From Alopecurus myosuroides (Eukaryota > Streptophyta > Magnoliopsida > Poales > Poaceae): a stretch of DNA of 64,000 nucleotides. The stretch's first letter is position 1, and every line of letters starts with the position of its first letter. Below the pieces are notes generated by a model, which did not search any database, was not told the DNA's origin, and saw only the letters and a program-made list of their open reading frames with translations. The translations under genes were made by a program, and so were the position numbers. Positions 1 to 10,387 of the stretch are shown in pieces. The stretch covers positions 577,992,610-578,056,609 of the forward strand of contig CM054057.1 in assembly GCA_028641055.1 (NCBI GenBank), read 5' to 3'.

Positions 1-393
1 GCCGTCGGTGACATCGATGGTCGGGCCTGGGAGCTGCCCATTCACCACGTAGATCTTGGTCGTGTTGCAGAGGTGTGTCTGGTTCATCTCGTGCACCTGA
101 TCATCATTATTAATTAATTGATTGGTAAAAAATAGGTCAAGATGTATCAAACAAGTCCTATATATGTGCACCACACACCACGTAGACCTAACACACCGAC
201 CTAGAATCATATGGAATACAAGGAGACATTACATTCACGACATGCAAGGAACCAAAATGAAAAGGAAAGAAGAAGATATTGTACTCACGACGAAGGTGTG
301 CTCCACGACCGCCGCCTGGCCGCCGGCTGCGGCTGCCAGAGCGGCAAGGACCATGGCGCAGAAGATGGTCGCCGCCATGGAGAGCTTCTCCAT
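1..393 (-). CDS. laccase (multicopper oxidase), 5' end, partial
   Basis: Laccases are secreted copper oxidases that oxidise phenolics, including monolignols, in the cell wall. Two exons are visible. Exon 1 (393 down to 289) codes 35 residues: a short basic start, a hydrophobic Ala-rich signal peptide, then VVEHTFV. An intron of about 192 bp (288-97) has donor GTGAGT and acceptor TCAG, phase 0. Exon 2 (96 to 1) begins VHEMNQTHLCNTTK and continues through VVNGQLPGPTIDVTDG, the classic N-terminal cupredoxin start of plant laccases (VVNGQxPGPTI). The copper-binding HWHG motif would lie just off the left edge. The reading frame is open and splice sites are canonical, so this part looks functional. 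It is the only intact-looking host gene fragment in the window. Family membership is firm; the exact LAC paralogue cannot be named. Confidence 0.92.
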
Positions 394-480
394 GCTTACA
401 AACTCAGTGATATTCTTAATTGGCTAGTTATACGTCGCTAATCGGTGAAGAATGGTTTTTCTAAGCGTGAGCTGCGGTCC

Positions 481-487
481 ATTTATA
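481..487 (-). promoter_or_regulatory. TATA box of the laccase gene
   Basis: The minus strand reads TGTATAAATGG, about 90 bp upstream of the laccase ATG at 393. That implies a leader of about 60 nt. Position and sequence fit a plant core promoter; inferred only. Confidence 0.6.
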
Positions 488-1068
488 CACCTCAACGGAG
501 ACAACGGCCGTCTGCAATGGCTGACCGGGGCAACCAAATCGAGTAAGACGAAACCGACGGCGACGGATCGATGTGAGATCTCGTGGATCGAGCCCATGCC
601 ACAACCTGGTCGTAGCATGCGCGCATACACTTTTTGTTGCACTTGTGCCTCGAGGGTTGGTTTAATTAATCCATGGGAATATGAAGAACCGCGGTGACTT
701 AATTTGGACGAAGAGACATGTTTGCTGGCCATGCATCTTTATAGAAATCGCGGTGACTTTGAATGAAAAGAACAATTATAGAAATCGAAATAAACCAATT
801 ATGCAAAGACTTGTCCACCTAGCGATGCCAACAAAGGTTGTTTCACGTTGTTGCAAGGAGGACTGTCCGACTGTGTTATAATACTCTCGTCTTACCATAC
901 GCAACATACAACGGCTGTTGGAAAAATCTTCCATTGTATGGTAACAGAAGCCGTAATAGAAGACGTACATGGTCCAATACACTGAGTGCAAGACGGATAA
1001 ACTATCGGTTTTGCTATTCCTCAGGTGCCCGTTTTTTCGCGCGAGCCTTGTAACGCAGCGGCGTGGGC
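488..1068. other. laccase upstream region, no gene seen
   Basis: No credible coding sequence. There is a short inverted repeat (TTACCATAC at about 893 and GTATGGTAA at about 936), possibly a small MITE relic. The phrase CGCGGTGACTT occurs twice, at about 691 and 750. The left limit of the neighbouring TE block is not sharply visible. Confidence 0.5.
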
Positions 1069-1561
1069 TTTTGGATGAACTAAATAATGTATCAAACCTT
1101 GAATGGGGGGTGTAGAACAAAACAATCGGTATCGCCAGCATACAGCCCCACCGTGGCTCATGAGTGCATATATGCATATCAAATGCACGGTAGGACGTAT
1201 GCTGGCGAATCCGAATGATTTGTATTCGGTGGATGAACTGAATGGTGTATGAAGGAACTCCGAGAGGTGGGCTATATATAGGGTCCTCTACCTCACAAAG
1301 TGTTGTGCTATGTGCTATGGTTTCGATTCAACGGTTAAGAAGCGCTCTAAATAAACACCCATGATCCAACGGCTAACAAGCGCTCGAAACAAACACACCG
1401 TACCCTTGATCGAACGGCTCACAAGAGTTCGAAAGAAACACACCTGATCCAACGACTCACAAGCGCTTGAAAGAAACACACGATCCGTGTGATTCTTTGT
1501 GATTGGTCCCAACGAAACCGTAACCCTTTAGTCCCGGTTGGTAAAACGGGCCGGGACTAAA
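1069..1561 (-). repeat. promoter-like block, left inverted copy
   Basis: Read on the minus strand (1561 to 1069) this matches the plus strand at about 10313-10780: a TTTAGTCCCGGTTGG hairpin, several degenerate copies of a GTGTGTTTCTTTCGAGC..TTGTGAGCCGTTGGATC unit, a CCTATATATAG TATA-like box (about 1270), then one copy of a nested hairpin. The right copy has three hairpin units and leads into an AP2-like pseudogene. In this left copy the TATA-like box points toward the laccase gene. Confidence 0.8.
1132..1208. other. nested hairpin, single copy
   Basis: Outer stem of 12 perfect pairs, TCGCCAGCATAC (1132-1143) with GTATGCTGGCGA (1197-1208). Inside it are ACCGTG/CACGGT and the palindrome TGCATATATGCA (1165-1176). 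Homologous hairpins occur in the 161-bp repeats at 10613-11058, where the seventh stem pair is T-A instead of G-C. Confidence 0.7.
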
Positions 1562-1579
1562 AGATCTGTTTCTTCTCAC

Positions 1580-1587
1580 TATATATA
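1580..1587 (+). promoter_or_regulatory. TATA box of the 1639 ORF
   Basis: TATATATA lies 52 bp upstream of the ATG at 1639, immediately after the CCCGGTT hairpin. Inferred from position. Confidence 0.5.
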
Positions 1588-1638
1588 TGTATGCATTGCC
1601 ACCCTTGGCATAAAAACATATAAACTCACCACTCTCCC

Positions 1639-2184
1639 ATGGCTTCAACCGTAGCTACTCTAACCTTCCTGCAGGCAGAGGGACTTTCCGCCTCGAACTA
1701 CCCCTGCCCGCCCGGCTACAGCGTCCCCGCCGGCTGGATGCTGAGCGTCGGAGGAGTGCCGGTCCCTCCTGTTCCTCGAGGTGTGGCGTGTCGGACGACC
1801 ATCACGAACCACTACTACCACGAGCTCACACCGGAGCAGCGAAAGAATCCCAGTTGGAATCCCGACTACCGCCCTACTTGGGACTCCTTCTTCATTAATT
1901 GGCGTGAGAGTGTGCTCGCCAGGTACGAGGAGAACGGCCCGCCTCCTTCGAACGTTAACGAGGCCGGTCGTCAGTTGTGGTGGGGCGGCGAACAGACTCT
2001 TCAGAGCGTCATGAACTACATCATGGCCGGCAACAACCCCCGCCTGCGCTACCCTCACACCCAGTCTTGGGGTCGTGATCCTCCGAGTGAGTCCAGAGCA
2101 CCGTCCGATGATAGTGACAACGATGGCGGCGGCTACGACGACTACGAGTCGGAGTACTATACGATTAGGCAGGAGTATGACTAG
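1639..2184 (+). CDS. CACTA-borne PxGW-type hypothetical protein
   Basis: An open frame of 181 aa with a good start context (CCCATGGCT) and a TATA box upstream. No known function. Residues around 28-47 read PAGWMLSVGGVPVPPVPRG, followed by a Tyr/Trp-rich stretch (ELTPEQRKNPSWNPDYRPTW) and an acidic, Asp/Tyr-rich tail. The same layout (P-x-GW-x-L, a few residues, then PVPP-x-P, then a Leu-Pro-x-x-R stretch and a Tyr/Trp-E segment) occurs in the ORF at 42408 inside CACTA-2. I therefore treat it as a TE cargo family rather than a host gene. No transmembrane or catalytic motif is visible. It lies beside the AP2-like gene on the opposite strand, in the outer CACTA region. Confidence 0.6.
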   Translation: MASTVATLTFLQAEGLSASNYPCPPGYSVPAGWMLSVGGVPVPPVPRGVACRTTITNHYYHELTPEQRKNPSWNPDYRPTWDSFFINWRESVLARYEENGPPPSNVNEAGRQLWWGGEQTLQSVMNYIMAGNNPRLRYPHTQSWGRDPPSESRAPSDDSDNDGGGYDDYESEYYTIRQEYD

Positions 2185-2482
2185 CAGATCAGATCCACTC
2201 TTGCCATTATGTACCGTCTTGTTTATCTAGATTTATACTCTCCGTTTAGGTTTAGATCCACTCTTGCCATTATGTACTGTGCCTTGTTTATCTATCCACA
2301 TGTACCGGCATCCTCCCTAATGTTAGCTATTGTGAGTCGTTGGATGAGGGGTGTGTTTCTTTCTAGCGTCTGAATCCCACCAATCAGGAAGAATCACACG
2401 GAAAACAGAAAACAGACGCGCTAGCGCGCCGCAGTTCGCCGGAATATAAATTCCTTTATTAAAAACAGAAAACAGACGAACA
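2185..2482. other. 3' flank with duplicated phrase
   Basis: Non-coding. A phrase GATCCACTCTTGCCATTATG occurs twice (about 2189 and 2251). At 2335-2375 there is one unit of the TTGTGAGTCGTTGGATGAGG-GTGTGTTTCTTTC repeat that is multicopy in the promoter-like blocks at 1069-1561 and 10313-10560. The 3' flank of the AP2-like gene (AATAAA-like, minus strand, about 2456) overlaps this segment. Confidence 0.6.
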
Positions 2483-3133
2483 CTACTCATCGTCGTCGTC
2501 GCCAGGGAACTCGTCGGTGACCTCCTCCTGGTCGTCGGCGGCGGCGAACTCGTCGGTGACCTCCGCGTCGTCGTCGGAGGTGCATGATGGTATGTCCAAG
2601 ATAGGCCCCCACCTCGGATCGTCGGAGGCCCAGACTTCGCCGGCGTGGTCGGCCCGGCGGAGCTCTTGCAGCGACTTCGTCCTCGCCTCCCGAGCGGCAT
2701 CTAACGCGGTGTGGCGTTCGAGGCGGTGCACCTCCCCCTCAGCCGCGCGGGCCTGCCAGAGCTCCTCGTCGGCGCTCTCCTCCCCCGGATTGTTCCGGTA
2801 ATACTCGCGGACCACGCGGTCGCCCCTGGCGTCAACTAGGCCCTGAAACGCGCGGTGGCGGAGGTGGCGGTGGTCGGCGGCAGTGACGATCTGCGGCGTC
2901 GGCGCCCTGGCCTCCGCTTCCCAGAGGGTGTGGTAGTCGTTGAAGTTCATCAGCGACCGTGGGTGGTTGAGGCGCAAGTCAGCCGCATCCCAGGCGCGGG
3001 CGGCCTCCGCCGCCGTCGCAAAGGAGCCGAAGGGGATGCGGTCGTCCCCGTAGAGGATATGCGCGGTGAACATTCCGTTCTGCCATGCTCGGACGCCGCG
3101 GAACCTGGTGGTGCTGTTCCTCCTCGGAGGCAT
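2483..3133 (-). CDS. AP2/ERF-domain-like protein in CACTA cargo
   Basis: A 216-aa open frame. Residues about 10-66 align with a single AP2/ERF DNA-binding domain: FRGVR at the start, an AHI in place of AEI, GSF for LGTF, TAAEAARAWDAA for the helix, and LMNF at the end. The usual PWG of plant ERFs is QNG here, so DNA contacts may differ. The middle is charged and helical; the tail is acidic with two EVTDEF repeats, resembling an activation domain. The ATG at 3133 was chosen because it lies about 70 bp after a TATAAAC box, and because the paralogue at 11221 starts at the same codon. The frame can be extended to 3247 but that ATG is upstream of the TATA. A dead copy on the other strand is at 11221-11871. 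DNA binding is family knowledge; activity is unknown. Confidence 0.72.
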   Translation of the reverse strand: MPPRRNSTTRFRGVRAWQNGMFTAHILYGDDRIPFGSFATAAEAARAWDAADLRLNHPRSLMNFNDYHTLWEAEARAPTPQIVTAADHRHLRHRAFQGLVDARGDRVVREYYRNNPGEESADEELWQARAAEGEVHRLERHTALDAAREARTKSLQELRRADHAGEVWASDDPRWGPILDIPSCTSDDDAEVTDEFAAADDQEEVTDEFPGDDDDE

Positions 3134-3201
3134 GGTGGCGCCGCGACGATGCATAGAGAGGAGTGCACGCGTGGAGAGGAGAAGACGCTCGAGGCGCGGC
3201 A

Positions 3202-3208
3202 GTTTATA
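3202..3208 (-). promoter_or_regulatory. TATA box of the AP2-like gene
   Basis: The minus strand reads GGTATAAACTGCCGCGCC, about 70 bp before the ATG at 3133. The dead paralogue has GGCATAAAC at the equivalent place, which would weaken the box. Confidence 0.55.
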
Positions 3209-3312
3209 CCGCGCGCTCGTGGCCACGCGACAAAACTCCCGCGCCACGCGTCCACGCGGCAGGACTCCCGCGTCTCACTTTTCATAGTTATAATAAATAT
3301 TTTTTAAAACAA

Positions 3313-3540
3313 AAAATGTATTTGAAATGTTTACGCAATTTTAAACACTTTTTATATTGAAAGTTTCTTCAAATTCAAAAAACCATTGATAAACTAGATT
3401 TTTAAAAATGTTTGAAATTTCAAATATTGTTACTAGTTTAAATAGTTAGAATAATTATTTTTAAACAGAAAATGTATTTGAAATTTTTGTTCAATTTTAA
3501 ACACATATCATATTGAAAGTTTCTCCTAATTCGAAAGCAT
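3313..3540. repeat. AT-rich tandem duplication, about 158-bp unit
   Basis: The phrase AAATGTATTTGAAAT-TTT-CAATTTTAAACAC..TATTGAAAGTTTCT occurs at about 3313 and again at about 3471 with small changes. Non-coding, AT-rich. Confidence 0.6.
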
Positions 3541-3628
3541 TTGAAATGTATTTGAAAAAACATTTGAAAAACTATTTAAACGGGGCAGGAAAAAAATGGC
3601 GGCATGGCATAAAAAAAGGAAAATTCGG

Positions 3629-5586
3629 GCCTTTTGCCCCGGTTCGTGTTACCAACCAGGGCAAAGGGGGAGGGGGGGGGGAGGTGTGCGGCAAGCGGGG
3701 GCCGCCACCACCGCCACCTTCTCCGAGAGGCAGTCCACCGCCGCCACCACCACCACCTTCTCCGAGACGCAATCCACCGCCGCCACCACCGCCACCTACT
3801 TCTCCGAGACACAGCCCGGCTCGATCATCGCCAGCACACATCGACGCCATGGACGTCAGCAGTCCGAGTCCGGCTCGATCTCCGATGCCTGAGATGACTC
3901 TGCCGCCCACTAAGTCCTCTAAGCGGAAGGCTGCTACCTCTAAGTCTTCCCCGAAGAAGAAACGTGCTACGAAGAAGAAGGCCAAGCAGCTGCCAGAAAA
4001 GTTGGCTTACCATATGAATGACGAGGAGACCGATGACTGGGTGACTACAGACACGAAACGTCAGATGGCTTCGTAGGGAAAGAGAACCTCGGAGCCGCCA
4101 AAGGAGCCAATAGATCCGGCTGTAAAGAAGCACTTCAAGAATATGCTGGACATGCCATCTCAAGTTCAGATGAATCTGCCATCTGACTATGATCGCGGAT
4201 GAAAGATGACTTATGACAAAGTCAAGAAGGCGGGGAAAACAATTCCCCAGCTCGGGAAGCATCCAAAACAATCGGTCCCCCTCTCAAGGTGTCAGACACT
4301 GTACAGACTCCCTACAATCAAGTTGATCGGGAAGCAGCTGAGAGGCTTGCCACACATTGTGGTATAACAGTTGACCAACTCCTAGGCCAAACCGACAACT
4401 TCGAACCGACTGAATTGGCATGGAAATATGAGTTAGGGAAGTCTCTCGTCAAACCTGATCAGCTCAACTCTTTGCCAACATTCAAGCGCCAACTGCATAC
4501 GTGGTATATACAAACCGCAAATGAGGGGCTAGACCAACTCATGCTGAAAATTAGAGAACATGATTACTTCTACGATGACTCGATATTTATTGATTTTGAA
4601 GATCTTTTTTTCTTCTATAATCTAGACGCCCTCGACAAATCGATCATCAGCACCTATTGTCTGTAAGTATCTAGCTCAGCTAGTTCGATCATTGCTTCTT
4701 ATATATGTTATCCGCATTGCACGATATATATTATGCAGGATGAAGATTATGGAATGTAATGGAAACGGTGGCATTGGGTTCATTGACCCATATATCATCA
4801 ATGATTACGTTTTAGTGGAATTCCCTGAAGAGACGGAGGATAACATAGTTATGTTTTTTAGGAAACAATTTCACTGTAGTGAAATACTATTTCCTTACAG
4901 ACAAGAGTGAGTGTTACTGTCTTATGCATATTCCTTCACATTTCTAATTTGCTAAGTCGCTGTTAAGTGTAATTGATGAGTTATGCATGACTATGTATAT
5001 AATCGCGTGTGTAGTTATCACTGGATTCTTTTCAACATTCACATTGACACCGGAATAGTTGATCTCATGGACTCTATGGATAAAGGCCAAGAGGAGTAAA
5101 AGTCCATTATTTCAATGCTCACAAAGTAAGTTCAGTCGTTGTCTCACTACACCGTCCCCTTTTGTTCAATCATTATCGTACGATGACCCATATATTCTTT
5201 TTTTTATTTTCCGAACAGGGCTTGGAAGCGGTTCAGGAAGCAACAACCCGGTTCAACGGAGTTGAATATGAGATTTGACACACTAATCGTAAGTAGTACT
5301 TGCTAGATTCATGCATCTCTCTTTAATTACTTGAGCATTATTTGACTCAATTATATTTCTCGTAAAGTGCCCTCAGCAGCCACAAGGAACAAATTTATGT
5401 GGCCTCTATGTCATGGAGAACATAAGGACAACCGTGAATGAGCGGTTGGGCAGAAGGACAAATATAATGCTCCACGATCTCCAGAGGGAGCTCCTACCGG
5501 CAGACCTCTTACAAGCACTTCAAGAAGAATTTGCGGGTTTTCTGCTGAAGGAGGTCATAGCTAAAAATGGAACATTGCATTGTTAA
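3629..5586 (+). pseudogene. CACTA second gene with Ulp1-type (C48) peptidase domain, decayed
   Basis: Begins after a CTTTTGCCCCGGTTCGTG/GGGCAAAGG hairpin. A Pro-rich and Lys-rich N-terminal part (to 4076) breaks into stops and then changes frame. From 4289 the frame is open to a splice site at 4662. Exons follow at 4739-4906, 5015-5125, 5219-5288 and 5368-5586, all with GT/AG borders and the same phases as the paralogue at 14288. The Ulp1 (C48 cysteine peptidase) triad is recognisable: His in YHWILFN, Asp in DLMDSM, and Gln..Cys in QPQGTNLCGLY. Such peptidases cleave SUMO or ubiquitin-like conjugates; their role in TEs is unproven. Broken by stops at 4074 and in the exon after DKGQEE (TAA), and by at least one frameshift before 4289. 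Confidence 0.75.
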
Positions 5587-5881
5587 GTATAAACAATGAT
5601 CTGCATGTAATGATCTCAATGTGTATAACTCTATTCGGATGTAATGATCTAATTGAGATCAATGTAATTATCTTTTGATGATATCAATGCATGCAATGAT
5701 TTTTATGATGATTACTGTCAATGTGCAAAAAATATGTCATTTACAGCCTCACTGAAAAGAAAACAACACAGAAATAACACCCCAAAAATAGCCCCAAAAA
5801 GAAACATGCCAAAGCTCTGCCGCGGCAGAGAACCTTCACTAGTAGAAAACAGGACAATGAGCCAAGCACACTGGAACCGGA

Positions 5882-6054
5882 TTGGATATAAACCGGTTCT
5901 AAAGGGTCTGTCCGCTGGGCCCCCTCCCTGCAGCAAATGGCCGCAAGGCCTTTAGGACCGGTTTGTGTTACAAACCGGTCCTAAAGGCCTTGCGGCCATT
6001 TGCTGCAGGGAGGGGGGCCCAGGGGTCAGACCCTTTAGAACCGGTTTGTATCAC
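5882..6054. repeat. long near-perfect palindrome in the CACTA-1 left end
   Basis: Arms of about 83 bp centred near 5968. The core is CTTTAGGACCGGTTTGT-GTT-ACAAACCGGTCCTAAAG; it extends outward through GCAAATGGCCGCAAGGC and GGGCCCCCTCCCTGC to a second CCGGTTCTAAAGGGTC pair. A few mismatches only. CACTA subterminal repeats are the family's transposase-binding sites (established for En/Spm TNPA); a palindrome this long is unusual. Confidence 0.85.
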
Positions 6055-6639
6055 AAACCGGTTCTAAATGTTTTTTCGTTTTTTGCGGCAACTGCGGGGC
6101 CCACTGTCAGACTCTTTAGCACCGGTTTGTAACACAAACCGGTCCTAAAGCCCTCCCCTAAACCCTATATTCCACCCCTATCTCAGCTCCATTTTTTCCA
6201 GCTCGAGCTCAACTCCATTTTTGCTCTCTCCTTCCTCTTGTGAGTTCTAATCCATCCCCATTTTTCTCCACCATTTGTCAAGATTGTTGGTACCCATCGG
6301 TTCTACGGTTAGCATTAACATTCCCTCTTTCGGCATTGCAAGTTTTGCTCTTTTCTTGCTCATTTCATTTTTGTTGTGCTAGCTAGGTGTTTGATGAAAT
6401 GCCTAAGCTAGAGAGAGTTCATCATTTGTTATGTATACATATGCAATTTGAGCTCAAATTTAATTATGATTTGTGGTTTTTTTTAGTGTCGCGCGCCTTG
6501 TCCCCTTCCTCACCGCCGTCGATCGCCCCGTCACCGACACAACCTTGGTGAGCCTATTGTTTTTATTTACCAAAACAAATTTTGATTTGTATGATTTACA
6601 TATATATTTACTTGTATATAATTTTTTATATATAGCGCC

Positions 6640-7111
6640 ATGGTTTTGATATCCGTCCCCGTTGGCCCTCGTCCAGTCTATGATTCGGATGTGGTATATT
6701 ATCTTTTATAACTACATATTTTCATTTCCTGATTATATGACAATTAATTACGCCGACCAACTTGACATAGATATTTTTATCTAGGAGGTAGTGGAACCGG
6801 AAGTGCCAATCGACCCTATTGTTGAGAAGTTACACTTAGTTGAACAAGAAAATGTTGGCTTGAAAGAAAGATTGAAAAAAACTGAAGAAAGGTTGGAAAA
6901 AACTGAAAGAGAGAAGATGACCTTGGAAAAGGTTCTTGCCGGTGTCATCGATGGTCACAAGAGCAAGATGGACGCAGTGCGCCTGAAGATTAGAAAGATT
7001 ATAAACTATGCAATTAGTAAAGAGGCTTGGTATCATTATGCCGTCGGGTCAATTGTTACCTTTGTTGCGATTTTGATCGCATTTGTTGTTGTTTTTAAAT
7101 GCATTAATTAG
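6640..7111 (+). CDS. small coiled-coil, tail-anchored membrane protein of CACTA-1
   Basis: Two exons, 6640-6693 and 6785-7111, joined in phase 0 (donor GTATAT, acceptor TATCTAG), give about 126 aa. The order is: a short N-terminus ending EPEVPIDPIVEK, a strongly charged coiled coil (LKERLKKTEERLEKTEREK), then KIRKIINYA and a single hydrophobic segment (YAVGSIVTFVAILIAFVVVF) four residues from the stop. That architecture predicts a C-tail-anchored protein, for example in ER or nuclear envelope. An untranslated or alternative first exon probably ends at about 6546. Function is unknown. It lies directly upstream of the transposase on the same strand. Unlike its neighbours, it has no stop or frameshift. 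Confidence 0.6.
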
Positions 7112-7231
7112 AGAGAGTTTTTATGTATGGTCACTACGCTACTTTGGTTTTAACGTGTGATGAACTTTTTGTATTAATTAATTAATTTAGTCATGATGAT
7201 TTAGCATAATGGTTGTTGATAAATTTATATA

Positions 7232-10200
7232 ATGCAGATGAACCGGCAATGGATGTACAGTGATCGACGTCGTCCCGAATTCCTTAATGGCATGCATAGT
7301 TTTCTCAATGTGGCTGAGAAAAACAGGCAGAATGGATTTATTTTTTGTCCATGTAAAAATGCCAGAATAAGAGGAATTTCCCTAGCTCAAGAACCATACA
7401 CACCCACCTGTTGCAAGAAGGCTTCATGCCCAGTTATTTTTGTTGGACCAAGCACGGAGAAAGAGAGGTTGAAATGGAAGACAATAAAGAAGAAGAGGAT
7501 TATGATAATTATCCTATGTTCCGTGAACACGGTGATACTGAAATGGGGGAAGACGAGCCTGAACTTGAGGACATTGTTGATGAGTCTGATGATGATCTTC
7601 GTCAGGTCATTCGTGAAGAACAGATAAACTGCGCAAGTGAAAACGAGAGGTTGAAGTTGGAGCGCATTTAGAAGACCACAAAAAATTGTTGTGCCCAAAT
7701 TGCGAAGATGGGCAGAAAAAGCTGGGCACCACCCTGGAATTGCTGCTATGGAAGGCAGAGAATGGATTATCTGACAAGGGATTTGAAAATCTGCTGAAAA
7801 TAATGAAGAAGATGCTTCCAAGAGATAACGTGCTGCCCTGCAGTACATACGAAGCAAACAAGGTTGTCTGCCCTCTAGGATTGGAAGTGCATAAGATACA
7901 TGCATGCATCAATGACTGCATCCTCTACCGCGGTCAGCACACGAATTTAACTGCCTGCCCGGTATGCGGTGCATTTCGGTATAAGATCAGGCGAGATGAC
8001 CCTGGTGATGTTGAGGGCGACGATCGCCCCAGGAAGAGGGTTCCTGCCAAGGTGATGTGGCATGCTCCTATAATACCACGGTTGAAACGTTTGTTCCGAA
8101 ACAAAGAGCATGCCAAGTTGCTGCGATGGCACAAAGAAGAACGTAAGAAAGACGATATGCTGAGACACCCCGCTGATGGGTCGCAGTGGAGAAACATCGA
8201 TGATAAGTACGAGGACTTTGCACGTGACGCAAGAAACTTAAGGTTTGGTCTGAGTACAGACAAGCGGAATTTGACCTACGAGGGTTGCTGTTTGTAACCA
8301 TCAATGATTGGCCCGCTCTTAGTAACATCTCAGGACAGTCAAACAAGGGATACAACGCATGCACACACTGTTTAGGCGAGACTGAAAGTATACATATAGG
8401 CAAGAATGTGTACTCGGGGCATCGTCGATTTCTTCCAGACAGGCATCCCGTAAGAAAGAAAGGAAAGCATTTCAAAGGCGAGGCAGATACACGGAGGAAG
8501 CCAACCCTCCCTAAAGGTACTGATATATATGACATGGTCAAAGATATAAAAGTAATCTTTGGTAAGGGTCCTGGCGCACAATCTGTTCCGAATGACGCCG
8601 ACAACCACGTAGCCATGTGGAAGAAGAAATCTATATTCTGGGAACTACCCTATTGGAAATTCCTAGAGGTTCGCTCTGCGATCGACGTGATGCACGTGAC
8701 GAAAAATATTTGCGTGAACCTGCTAAACTTATTGGGCATGCATGGGAAGAAGTCGAGAGATACACCAAAAGCACGGCTGCACCACCAACATATGCACGAA
8801 CGAGACGACCTGATGAATCCAGAGAATTTCAAAGGTCCTGCCAGCTACGCTCTTACCAAGGAAGAGAAGGAGATCCTTTTCCAAGTCCCGAGCTGTATCA
8901 AGGTCCCGTCTGGCTACTCGTCGAACATAAAAGGAATACTAAACCTGGAAGAGAAAAAGTTCCAAAACCTAAAGTCTCATGACTGGCACGTGATCATGAC
9001 CCAGTTACTTCCGATTGCATTGAGGGGGCTTCTGCCAGAAAACGTGCGAGTACCCATTGTGAAGCTATGTGCATTCCTCAACGCAATTTCTCAGAAGGCA
9101 ATCGATCCAGCAACTCTACCAAGTTTACAGAAGGACGTGGTCCAATGTCTTGTCAGCTTCGAGTTGGTGTTCCCACCAACCTTCTTCAATATTATGACGC
9201 ACCTCATAGTTCACCTAGTCCAAGAGATTTCCATTCTCGGTCTTGTATTCTTACACAATATGTTCCCCTTTGAGAGGTTCATGGGAGTCTTGAAGAATTA
9301 TGTTAAAAACCGTGCTAGGCCAGAAGGAAGCATGGTCAAGGGCTATGGAACAGAGGAGGTCATTGAGTTTTGTGTTGACTTTATTCCTGACCTGAATCCG
9401 ATCGGTGTTCCTCAGTCGCGCCATGAGGGGAGACTGCGTGGAAAAGGCACGCTAGGAAAGAAATCAACAACATGTATGGACGAGCAATCTTTCACTCAAG
9501 CACACTACACAGTTCTAGTTAATTCCAGCTTGGCGGCTCCATATATCCAGGAACACAAGGATATTTTACGCTCGGAATATCCGGAGCAACCTGAAGATTT
9601 CATTGCTAAAGAACACGCGAAGACTTTCGGCGGTTGGTTGCAAAGACATCTCATTAATGACAACATTGTTGAAGATGAGCTATACTTGTTGGCCAAGCAA
9701 CCATCTTCGACTGTATTGACCTTTAAAGGGTACGAGATAAATGGTAACATATTTTACACGACAGACCAAGATAAAAAGAGCACCAACCAAAACAGTGGCG
9801 TCCAGTTTGATGCAAAAGACGACAACGGGCAAAGGGTCACATACTATGGTTACATAGAGCAGATATGGGAACTTGACTACGGACCTTCCTTTAAGGTCCC
9901 TTTGTTCTGGTGCAAATGGTTCAACCTGTCAGGCGTGAAGGTAGACCCGAAGTACGGAATGAAAACAGTGGATCAGAAGAATCTTGGGTACGACAATGAT
10001 CAATTCGTCTTAGCCAATGATGTGGCTCAGGTTTTCTATGTGAAGGACATGTCTAGCAGACCGAGAAAAAGAAAAGATAAGGAAGCGAATACATCAGACA
10101 ATGAGCCAAGGCGCCACATAGTTCTTTTAGGGAAAAGAAACATCGTGGGAGTCGAGGACAAGACAGACATGTCAGAAGATTACAATAAATTTGATGAAAT

Positions 10201-10387
10201 TCCTCCCTTCAAAGTCAAAGACGATCCAAGCATTCAGTTAAATGATGAAGATTTTCCATGGTTATTACGGCGCAATCAGAAGAAAGGCAAGAAGAAAATA
10301 GAAACAGATCATCCCTTTAGTCCCGGTTGGGGACACCAACCGGGACTAAATGGGTTAGGGTTTCGTTTGGACCAATCAGATATATAG
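7232..10387 (+). pseudogene. TNP2-type CACTA transposase (Transposase_21), defective
   Basis: Starts MNRQWMYSDRR, the usual TNP2 start. The conserved block RVPAKVMWHAPIIPRLKRLFRN and HPADGSQW..FGLSTD identify Transposase_21. Next come a DUF4218-like part (LPIALRGLLPENVRVPIVKL, FNIMTHLIVHLV) and a DUF4216-like part (YYGYIEQIWELDYGPSFKVPLFWCKW). Frame changes occur near 7400 and 7665. At about 8262-8284 the protein jumps from GLSTD straight to DLRGLLFVTINDWP. The copy in CACTA-2 keeps the intervening segment (NPFG..SSSHSTWP..YNLPPWLCMKRK), so part of the catalytic region is deleted here, with another frame change. From 8285 to 10387 the frame is open for 700 codons. Its last codons (from about 10313) run into the CCCGGTT promoter block, so the natural C-terminus is lost. 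Enzymatically dead. Confidence 0.9.

Noticed and set aside
3134..3247. Longer start (ATG at 3247) for the AP2-like gene
   Set aside because: It lies upstream of the TATAAAC box, and the paralogue at 11221 supports the ATG at 3133.
2855..3307. Plus-strand ORFs opposite the AP2-like gene
   Set aside because: Mirror frames of a GC-rich real gene, with no domain.
3572..3985. Gly/Arg/Trp-rich minus-strand ORFs
   Set aside because: Antisense of a Pro-rich CCACC repeat.
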